This document shows positions 7,962 to 14,406 of a stretch of 23,871 bases of DNA, one piece after another; the stretch's first letter is position 1, and every line of letters starts with the position of its first letter. A program made the translations under genes and the position numbers. The DNA is taken from NCBI GenBank assembly GCA_964528605.1, contig CAZGSV010000049.1, positions 1-23,871 on the forward strand, read 5' to 3'. The notes beneath the pieces are model-generated. The model had not been told where the DNA came from and did not search any database. It saw only the letters and a list, made by a program, of their open reading frames with translations. The DNA is from CAZGSV01 sp964528605. GTDB taxonomy: Bacteria; Armatimonadota; Zipacnadia; CAZGSV01.

Positions 7962-9404
7962 CTACATGGTGTCCAGCAATCTCCAGAGTGCGGCTGCTGC
8001 CTCGCGGAAGGCTGCCACTCCCTTGGTGCGCGAGCGCAGCGTTACCACTCCGTCGTAGGCCCGGCAGCGAAGCATGGAGATGATCTCTTTGACTTCCCCG
8101 TTGCCTCTTCCGGGGAGCGCGGGCGTGCCGTCGAAGGTAGCGTCGTCCACGCAGAAGCGGGCCATCTTCTTCCGCAGCACGCCCCGGTAGAAGATGCCAA
8201 GGAAGGGCTTCTCGCCGGCGGCGGCGAAGCGACCGGGGTTGAAAGCGAGGGGGGGGCCATTCGGGTGCGCTCTGTAGAAGTCGGCGTAGAGGCAGGAGGG
8301 CGCGCCGTCGTTCTCGACGAGCACGTTCGTTCCACTCTCAGCCGCGCGCATCGCCGCCAGCAGGTCCTGCCGGGTCGAGGCCGGCACTACGAGCGGCACA
8401 CCTAGTCGCTTGGCGAGGGCGCAGGCCTGCTCGTCGCCGAGGGCGCCACGGATGGCGACCACCGAGACGCCCTCGGCCGCCAGGTGCTCGCGGTGGCGTT
8501 CGAAGTCCCGCACGGTCAGTTCAAGGGCCGATACGCCCTCGCCGCGAATGGCCTGGAGCACGTCGTCCCAGTCGTCCGAGATGTCGCCGGTGACAGCGGC
8601 GAGCGTGAAGTCCTCGGCGGCAAGCCTCGCGGCCTTGATCATGCCGCGCTGCATGACGCAGTCGGCGCAGGCGGGGTTGTCGCAGAGGGCAGCCGCGGGG
8701 TCGGCACCCATTGCCTCCATTGCCATTTCCAGCATCCGTCGGGCATCCATCAGCCGGCAGACTGCCTTGCCGATGCGGCCGCGGCGGGTGACGCCGCGCG
8801 CCACGAAGAGGCGGTCGAGGCCGATGAAGTCGCGGTGGGGGCCGGCCATGGCAGCAATCTTGATGTTAACCGGAGTGCCGTCGTCTGCGATATAGGTGGC
8901 TTCGATGTCGTTGAGATAAGGGGCGTTCACCATGGCTTCGGCGGTGTGCAAGGTGGTGTTCCGGTCCTGGTCACAACCGAGCAAGAGAATCTTGCCGCCG
9001 GCCATGGCGAGCCGGTAGTAAGGAGTTCCCTCGCCATAGGCCGTGGCGCATCTCTCATGGTCTCGGACGAGGTCCGCCGCGCCCTGCCCTATCGCGGCCA
9101 GGGAATGGGTCGGGTGGAGGCTTCTGACCGCCTCGGGTCGCCTCCAGAGCCGCTGAGCGACGGCGCCCAGGGGCGTAGCGGAGGTGCGGCGATCGAAGGG
9201 GGGCGCGCAGGCGAAGGTGGGGACGGCGACCAGGCCGGTGGGGCCTACGGCCTCGAGCAGGGCGTCAATGAGGGTGTCGGCGCCGCCCTTCACTTCCCCG
9301 AGCGCCGCGAGGGACGAGTGGACGAGCACGCGGTCACCCGGCTGGAGGCCCAGCGCTCTCAGGCCGGACACGATGTCTTCGCGGGTAAGCACTTGGCTCC
9401 TCAC
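7962..9404 (-). CDS. AAC(3)-like N-acetyltransferase fused to a sugar-isomerase-like TIM-barrel domain
   Basis: A two-domain 480-residue protein. Residues 1-~235 belong to the aminoglycoside 3-N-acetyltransferase/YokD family (acetyl-CoA dependent): GDRVLVHSSLAALG at 23-36, GPTGLVAVPTF at 54-64, and the active-site His segment LHPTHSLAAIG at 96-106. A cysteine-rich linker follows (Cys241, Cys246, Cys249). Residues ~265-480 resemble a xylose-isomerase-like sugar phosphate isomerase/epimerase barrel: IRGEGVSALELTV, LVENDG, a late glycine motif LPGRGNGEVKEI and a final YDGVVTL, but most usual metal ligands are not evident. AAC(3) relatives outside resistance elements often act on other amines. 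The start is GTG at 9404; a second GTG at 9392, preceded by AGGAG, is a plausible alternative. It begins 9 nt after the cyclase gene. Confidence 0.82.
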   Translation of the reverse strand: MRSQVLTREDIVSGLRALGLQPGDRVLVHSSLAALGEVKGGADTLIDALLEAVGPTGLVAVPTFACAPPFDRRTSATPLGAVAQRLWRRPEAVRSLHPTHSLAAIGQGAADLVRDHERCATAYGEGTPYYRLAMAGGKILLLGCDQDRNTTLHTAEAMVNAPYLNDIEATYIADDGTPVNIKIAAMAGPHRDFIGLDRLFVARGVTRRGRIGKAVCRLMDARRMLEMAMEAMGADPAAALCDNPACADCVMQRGMIKAARLAAEDFTLAAVTGDISDDWDDVLQAIRGEGVSALELTVRDFERHREHLAAEGVSVVAIRGALGDEQACALAKRLGVPLVVPASTRQDLLAAMRAAESGTNVLVENDGAPSCLYADFYRAHPNGPPLAFNPGRFAAAGEKPFLGIFYRGVLRKKMARFCVDDATFDGTPALPGRGNGEVKEIISMLRCRAYDGVVTLRSRTKGVAAFREAAAALWRLLDTM

Positions 9405-9413
9405 ATTAGTGCG

Positions 9414-10076
9414 TTAGTCCTCAAGGAGTATCGCCGCGCGGCAGGGCGTGGCGCAGGCGCCGCGTATCTTCAGGGGGAACGCAACTAGGTGGCCGCAGCG
9501 GCCCGAGAGCCCCTGGAGATTCGTGAGCGGCGCGAGCAGCAGGTTGACTGCCTGCCAGAACTCGGGCCAGGGGAACTGCATCGCGCTGGGCAGGTCAAAG
9601 CGGGGGAAGTCGGCGCCGAGCAGGCCGATGCGTTGGCCGATGAGCCAGAGTGCCGCCTCTCGTTCGATGTACGGGCTGCCTTCCACATAGTCGGGGTCGT
9701 CCCACTTGGCGTCCCAGCCGGTGCAGAGGAGCGCCGCGTCGCCCGGTCGCAGGTCAGGCTTGACGCGGTCGAGGTCCGCGAGGGTGACCGCCTCGTTTGC
9801 CCGCTTGCTGCCGACGCCTATGACGACGGCCGGTCGGTAGAACTCATCCAAGGGCAGCGCCGATACAGGCTCTGCGCCCCGGTCCATGTGGGCTCGGGTC
9901 TCGATGTAGGTGCCGGTCTGGCCGCCGATGACGAACTTCTGTAAGTACACGGGATAGTCCGGCGGCAAGAAAGCCGGATGCGGCAACTCGGTGATCTCCG
10001 CGCCGGGGTACTCGGGGCAGTAGGCCCACATGCCGGTGTAGATCCAGCCGCTGATATCGCGGACGCGCTGGGGCAT
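9414..10076 (-). CDS. Cyclase-family (kynurenine formamidase-like) metal-dependent hydrolase
   Basis: A 221-residue member of the cyclase/formamidase family, which opens amides, cyclic imides or lactones using a bound metal. The signature HxGTHxDxPxH is present in altered form as TGTYIETRAHMD (54-65): Tyr57 takes the place of the GTH histidine, Glu59 the place of Asp, and His63 is kept. Further family features are LLCTGWDAKW and GADFPRFDLP. The frame is open upstream to 10214, but the ATG at 10076 shares its A with the TGA of the aminotransferase gene (TGATG), which strongly suggests translational coupling and fixes the start. It is second in the DegT operon. Whether the altered metal site is active is unknown. 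Confidence 0.86.
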   Translation of the reverse strand: MPQRVRDISGWIYTGMWAYCPEYPGAEITELPHPAFLPPDYPVYLQKFVIGGQTGTYIETRAHMDRGAEPVSALPLDEFYRPAVVIGVGSKRANEAVTLADLDRVKPDLRPGDAALLCTGWDAKWDDPDYVEGSPYIEREAALWLIGQRIGLLGADFPRFDLPSAMQFPWPEFWQAVNLLLAPLTNLQGLSGRCGHLVAFPLKIRGACATPCRAAILLED

Positions 10077-11341
10077 CACGCGTTCTTGCCGCGCACCTTC
10101 TCGGCGGCGTTGCGGATGCCGGTGACCATGTCCCCAATCTCTCGGTCGGTGAGGCGAGGGTGCATGGGCAGGTTGAGTTCTCTGCGGTAGAAGAACTTCT
10201 CCGCGCGCGGGCACAGGTGGTCGCCGTAGCCGAGTTTCTTCAGGCCGGTGAAGCGGTAGGTGGGCTGGTAGTGAAGTATGCCCTGGACGCCCTCCTCGCG
10301 GTAAAGCACGCGCAGGAAGTCGTCGCGGGTGGCGCCCAGTTGCTCCTCTTCCACGCAGACGGTGTAGAGGTGATAGACGTGGTAGCAGTTGGGGTCCTCG
10401 TAGACCGGGGTAATGCCCTTGATGCCTTTGATGCCTTCGGTGATGCGGCGGCCGATCTCGCGGCGCTTTTCGTTCAGCCGGGCGAGTTTGCGCAATTGCG
10501 CGCGCCCGACGGCGGCCGCCACTTCGTTCATCCGGTAGTTGTTGCCCCAGCGCCCGTTGACGTCCACCACGTCGAAGTGCGAGGGAATCCAGTAATCCGT
10601 CTGGTTGGGCCAGTTCTCCAGGTTCATGCAGCGCAGTTTCTCGATGGCGTCCACGAGATCGTCGCGGTTCGTGGTCAGCATGCCGCCCTCGCCGCAGGTG
10701 CTCATGTTCTTGAGCGAATGGAAACTGAAGCAGCCGACGTCGCCGACGCTGCCGGCTTTCCGCCCCTTGTACTCGGCTCCGGGCGTGTGCGCGCAGTCCT
10801 CGAGGACGCAGAGGTTATGCTCCTGGGCGATCTCCATGATGGGGTGCATATCGCACATCTGGCCACCGTAGTGAACGACGTAGATGGCCTTGGTCTTCTT
10901 GGTGACCTTCTTGGCGACTTCCTCGGGGTCTATGTTGAACGTCCTGGGGTCTATGTCGGCGTAGACCGGTACGCCGCCTTCCTTGAGGATGACCAGCGAG
11001 GTGGCGATGAAGGTGTTGGGGGTGACGATGACCTCGTCGCCAGGGCCGATGCCGAAGGCCTGGGTGGCGACGTGCATGGCGCTGGTGCAGTTGGAGGTGG
11101 CGAAGGCGTGTTTGACGCCGCACATGGCGGCGAACTCCTGCTGGAAGGCGGCGACCTGAGGCCCCATGGTCAGGGTGTCCTGCTCTAGGGCCTGCGCGAT
11201 CATGCCTCTCTCGTCGTCGTCATAGATGGAGCCGAAGAAGGAATAGGGCACCTTGAGGACGACGCCGTCGTCCATGGCGTAACTGCTGGTGATGCCCCCT
11301 TCGGTGTCGGAACCGGTATACTTCTCCTTGGCCTCTGCCAT
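10076..11341 (-). CDS. DegT/DnrJ/EryC1/StrS-family PLP aminotransferase
   Basis: A 421-residue sugar aminotransferase homologue, head of the five-gene operon. It has the PLP-contact region SNCTSAMHVATQAFGIGPGD, the Asp-rich YVVHYGG and VLEDCAHTPGAEYKG segments, and the Schiff-base Lys in FSFHSLKNMSTCGEGG. The family transfers amino groups from Glu or Gln to keto sugars or keto cyclitols (e.g. 3-keto or 4-keto hexoses, scyllo-inosose). The C-terminal half contains NNYRMNEVAAAVGRAQL, typical of the family. The frame is open to 11413, but the ATG at 11341 is preceded by GAGGTG at good spacing, so I start there. It is transcribed divergently from the UroD-like gene across a 113-bp control region. 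Confidence 0.92.
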   Translation of the reverse strand: MAEAKEKYTGSDTEGGITSSYAMDDGVVLKVPYSFFGSIYDDDERGMIAQALEQDTLTMGPQVAAFQQEFAAMCGVKHAFATSNCTSAMHVATQAFGIGPGDEVIVTPNTFIATSLVILKEGGVPVYADIDPRTFNIDPEEVAKKVTKKTKAIYVVHYGGQMCDMHPIMEIAQEHNLCVLEDCAHTPGAEYKGRKAGSVGDVGCFSFHSLKNMSTCGEGGMLTTNRDDLVDAIEKLRCMNLENWPNQTDYWIPSHFDVVDVNGRWGNNYRMNEVAAAVGRAQLRKLARLNEKRREIGRRITEGIKGIKGITPVYEDPNCYHVYHLYTVCVEEEQLGATRDDFLRVLYREEGVQGILHYQPTYRFTGLKKLGYGDHLCPRAEKFFYRRELNLPMHPRLTDREIGDMVTGIRNAAEKVRGKNA

Positions 11342-11454
11342 CTGACCCACCTCGTGACGTGCGAGCGGATTCCCCAACGTTCGATGGGGGAAACAGCGAT
11401 TCGATTTTCGCACTTGGAGCGGATTGCCGCAATCGTTTTTGTGGAGGCGAGTTC
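11342..11454. promoter_or_regulatory. Divergent control region between the DegT operon and the UroD-like gene
   Basis: Both promoters must fall in or near these 113 bp. It holds a perfect palindrome GATTGCcGCAATC (11422-11434), an imperfect inverted repeat TTCCCCA/TGGGGGAA around an 8-nt loop (11370-11392), and two direct copies of GAGCGGATT (11363-11371 and 11417-11425), 54 bp apart. The right copy overlaps the palindrome. This spacing suits cooperative regulator binding, but no regulator gene is nearby and no clear -35/-10 pair is visible. A GGAGG at 11443-11447, 7 nt before ATG 11455, fixes the UroD-like start. Confidence 0.45.
11422..11434. promoter_or_regulatory. Palindromic operator candidate
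   Basis: Perfect 6-bp arms around one central C (GATTGC-C-GCAATC), 20 bp before the UroD-like ATG. Compact palindromes of this kind are typical binding sites of small dimeric repressors such as LacI or GntR family members. Function is inferred only from symmetry and location. Confidence 0.35.
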
Positions 11455-12486
11455 ATGGCCTACAGGGGCGTAGTGGAGGATATGCACAAGTGCGCTCGAC
11501 TGGAGCGGCCGGGGCGGGTGCCAGTGGTGTGCACCGGGGAGGAGTTCGACGTGCGGGTGGCGGGCGTAGTCTACGAGGACTACTGCCAGAACGCGGAGGT
11601 TATGGCCGGGGTGCAGATCTCCGCCGTGGAGCGGATGGATTACGACTGGGCATGGCTCCAGGTGGATGACTGCATTGAGTTCGAGGTATTGGGCGTGGGC
11701 ACAAAGGGCGGAGGCAACATACTGCGCGCGACCTGCGACTATCTGCCGGCCACCCGCGACACGCTGAGCCGCCTCCGCCAGCCCGATCCCCGCAAGGACG
11801 GCCGGATGCCGGTGTTGCTCGACGCCATCAGCAGGATCAAGTCTCATTTTGGGGACCGGCTGTGCGTGTGCGGGCGCACGGCGGCGCCGCTCAGTTCCGT
11901 GTGCCTGCTATATGGGTTGGAGCCCGCGATGTTGCTGGTAGTGGACGCCCCGCAACTCCTGAGGGATACGATGGAGTTCTTCGTGGAGTTGCAGACGACC
12001 TTCGGCTTGGCGCAGATCGAGGCGGGAGCGGACGCGATCTGGCTTGGGGACTGCCTGGCAAGCAGCCACATGTTGAGCCCCGCTCACTATCGAGAGTTCG
12101 CGGCGGAACCGGCGCGCCGCGTGAGCGGGGCGTACCAGAAGGCGGGCGCGCTGGCGATCATGCACGCGAGCGAAGAGGGCGGGAGCCTGCCGGCGATGGC
12201 CGAATTGGGCTTCAGCGCCTTGAGCAGCGGGCCTGGGATAGACATCACCGAGGCGGTTGAGGTATGCCGCGGCAAGTGCTGCTACATCGGCAACCTGGAC
12301 CCGATCGGCGTGCTCGGGCGCGGCACGGTGGAGCAGGTGAAGAAGGAGACGGCGCGCTTGATGAAGGTGGGCAAGAGTCTGGGTGGGGGCTACATCTTCA
12401 ACATGGGCGAGATGACCCCGCGCGACACGCCAATAGAGAACATGCTGGCGGCTATCCGCGCGGCCAAGAGCCTGGCCGAGTACTGA
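11455..12486 (+). CDS. Uroporphyrinogen decarboxylase-superfamily protein (MtaA/corrinoid methyltransferase-like)
   Basis: A 343-residue UroD-fold protein. The fold signature runs through DAIWLGDCLASSHMLSPAHYREF (193-215), GALAIMHASEEGG (231-243), the LxGNxDP motif CYIGNLDPIGVLGRG (276-290) and the C-terminal TPRDTPIENMLAAIR. Non-heme members (MtaA, MtbA, CmuA) bind zinc through HxC and a later Cys; here these read His237-x-Ser239 and Glu319 (NMGEMTP), so both thiol ligands are missing. It is not HemE. Relatives act in corrinoid-dependent methyl transfer, but with this site the reaction is unclear. Start chosen at ATG 11455 for its GGAGG at 7 nt; the open frame runs back to 11359. Divergent from the DegT operon and possibly co-regulated with it. 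Confidence 0.85.
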   Translation: MAYRGVVEDMHKCARLERPGRVPVVCTGEEFDVRVAGVVYEDYCQNAEVMAGVQISAVERMDYDWAWLQVDDCIEFEVLGVGTKGGGNILRATCDYLPATRDTLSRLRQPDPRKDGRMPVLLDAISRIKSHFGDRLCVCGRTAAPLSSVCLLYGLEPAMLLVVDAPQLLRDTMEFFVELQTTFGLAQIEAGADAIWLGDCLASSHMLSPAHYREFAAEPARRVSGAYQKAGALAIMHASEEGGSLPAMAELGFSALSSGPGIDITEAVEVCRGKCCYIGNLDPIGVLGRGTVEQVKKETARLMKVGKSLGGGYIFNMGEMTPRDTPIENMLAAIRAAKSLAEY

Positions 12487-12514
12487 GTGCCTTAGGCGTT
12501 CTCGGGCGGCGGAT

Positions 12515-14344
12515 TCAGGGCCTGAGGTTCCAGATGGGATCCTGACGTGAGAAGGGGCGAGGGCTCAAGCCGGTAATGGGCAGCCAGGAGCGGTAAGGAC
12601 TGCCGGTGATGCCGGCGCTGGCGAAATCGCACAGGATCAGCCGATGGTCCCGCGCATCCTGTGCACGTAGCAGCAGCCAGGGCGTGGGCCGGCGCTCCCA
12701 CGCGGCAGCCCCGACGCGCAGCGTGCTCACATCCAGTATCGGTAACTCGTGGGGGTCAACCGCGTTGTAGCGACGGTCGTACGCAAGGAGTATCGGCCCG
12801 CGGTAGATGGCGCCGTGCCCCTCCGCCTCGCGTTCGCCTGCCCAGAAGTGAAGAGAGAAGTCAAACGCCAGTTCCACTACTTCGCCATCTTGCCAGGTGC
12901 GCTCCAGGCGGAGGTATGTGCCCGGCCGTACATCGGGAAGCGTTTCGCCGTTCACGCGGACAGTCGTACGGAGCGACCAAGCGGGGATGCGGAGGCGCAG
13001 TGTGAAGCGCTCGGGCTGGGCCAGGCCGAGGGTGAGGCGAACCGCAGGCTCCACAGGATAGTCGGTTGTCTCCGTGAGGGTCAGTATGCGGCCCTCGGGC
13101 GTCGCCGCTCTGAGCGTCGCGGGACCGTAGTAGTTGAGGACGACGCCATCCGGGGAGGTCATGATGGCCCATTCCGAGAGCATTCCGAGGCCGCGCGGGC
13201 CGTTGACGGAACAGCAGTTCAGCTCTGGGCTGCCCGGGCCCACCTGGAAGACGATGTCGTGCGCGGAGGCCCGCCGGAAGCCGTCCATGGGCGTGTTGTA
13301 GGTCCACCACCGGCCCGAAGGGGACTGGGCGCCAACGAGGGCGTTGAAGGTGGTCAGTTCGAGTTCGTCGGCCACAAGTGAACAACCGGTGAGGCGCAGC
13401 ATGTCCACGGAGAGCGCGATCCAGGCGACCGTGCAGCATGTTTCGATCGGGCGCTGGTCATAGGGGTTGCCGCAGGCCTGCTCGCCGGAGGAGAAGCCGC
13501 CGGTGCTGTGGCGGTCGCCCTTGAGTATGCTCCACCAAAGGTGCTCGAAGGCCTGGCGGTACCTGGCGTCGCGGGTGAGGTAATGCAGTTCGCTGATCGC
13601 TTGCAGGTCGTGGAGGCTCTCCCAACGTGGCTTCGGCATTTCGTGGAACTCCTTGCCCGCAAGGGCCTGGCGGACGTAGTCTCCGGCCGGCGCGTTCTCC
13701 CATTCCCCTTCGATGGCGCGAGCCAGGCGCAGGTGGCGCTCGTTCTCCGTCTGCTGGTAGAGGAGGCAGAGGCCGTGGATGACGGCCATGTTCATCTCCT
13801 CCGCGCCGGCGTCGGCGACGCGAGTGCTGCTATCGAGGAATGTGTCGCAGAGCAGGTCGGCAGCGCGGGTGGCTACCCGTAGGGGGCGCTGGCCCCCGGA
13901 ATCCTGGTGCCAGAGGAGCAAGCCGAGAATGAGATGATAGTGGCCCCATAGGTCCCACAGAGGGTGGCTGTCATGGGTCTTGCCGGTGAGGCGTTCGGAG
14001 CGCGGGTGCGGGCCCAGGTATCCGTCGGCATCCTGAGCAGCCTCGAGGGTGGCAACCAAGTCGTCGAGCAGGACGCGCAGGCGTGCGTCCGGAGTCAGGC
14101 GATAGCCGAGCACGGCGGAGATGAGGTACTTACCGGCGAACTCGCCGGCCCACGGAACCAGGGCGCGGCGCGGCTGGCGGTCGCGGTCGAAGAACATCTC
14201 GAGCATGGCCGGGTTGGAGTCAGGCGCGATGAGGAGCCAGTGCTCGAGATTGGCCTTGATGCAGTCGCCCACGAAGCCACCGAAGGCACCTCCGTGGGCA
14301 CCAGATGTCTCAAAGGCCGGCTTCGCCCTCTGGTGACCAGTCAT
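12515..14344 (-). CDS. GH127-like beta-L-arabinofuranosidase (DUF1680 family)
   Basis: A 609-residue glycoside hydrolase with an (alpha/alpha)6 barrel followed by beta-sandwich domains, the layout of Bifidobacterium HypBA1. Catalysis in that family uses a zinc-bound cysteine nucleophile; the counterparts are visible: Glu301-x-Cys303 in IETCCTVAW (matching Glu338/Cys340) and Cys377-Cys378 in LNCCSVNGPRGLG (matching Cys417/Cys418). Other family marks are WGHYHLILGLLLWHQ (133-147) and RWESLHDLQAISELHYLT (240-257). No signal peptide is seen, so it is probably cytosolic and acts on imported oligosaccharides. It is the last gene of a three-gene minus-strand group, 62 bp after the secreted 697-aa protein gene. 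The specific sugar could differ from arabinofuranose. Confidence 0.9.
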   Translation of the reverse strand: MTGHQRAKPAFETSGAHGGAFGGFVGDCIKANLEHWLLIAPDSNPAMLEMFFDRDRQPRRALVPWAGEFAGKYLISAVLGYRLTPDARLRVLLDDLVATLEAAQDADGYLGPHPRSERLTGKTHDSHPLWDLWGHYHLILGLLLWHQDSGGQRPLRVATRAADLLCDTFLDSSTRVADAGAEEMNMAVIHGLCLLYQQTENERHLRLARAIEGEWENAPAGDYVRQALAGKEFHEMPKPRWESLHDLQAISELHYLTRDARYRQAFEHLWWSILKGDRHSTGGFSSGEQACGNPYDQRPIETCCTVAWIALSVDMLRLTGCSLVADELELTTFNALVGAQSPSGRWWTYNTPMDGFRRASAHDIVFQVGPGSPELNCCSVNGPRGLGMLSEWAIMTSPDGVVLNYYGPATLRAATPEGRILTLTETTDYPVEPAVRLTLGLAQPERFTLRLRIPAWSLRTTVRVNGETLPDVRPGTYLRLERTWQDGEVVELAFDFSLHFWAGEREAEGHGAIYRGPILLAYDRRYNAVDPHELPILDVSTLRVGAAAWERRPTPWLLLRAQDARDHRLILCDFASAGITGSPYRSWLPITGLSPRPFSRQDPIWNLRP

Positions 14345-14406
14345 CCCGTCTGCTCCGTTGGGTTCCTAAGCGATGCGACTAGTGTCGAGCCGCGCGCCCG
14401 AAGGCG

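Noticed and set aside
7053..8405. Plus-strand 450-codon open frame opposite the creatininase and AAC(3)-fusion genes
   Set aside because: Antisense shadow of two genes with conserved motifs; no family signature or ribosome-binding support.
7962..9404. Aminoglycoside resistance gene, because the N-terminal half is AAC(3)-like
   Set aside because: It sits inside a metabolic operon, has an extra C-terminal domain and linker, and shows no mobile-element context; family membership alone does not show resistance.
11455..12486. HemE (uroporphyrinogen decarboxylase of heme synthesis)
   Set aside because: The N-terminal RxPxWxMRQAGR signature of HemE is absent; the sequence fits the broader UroD/MtaA superfamily.
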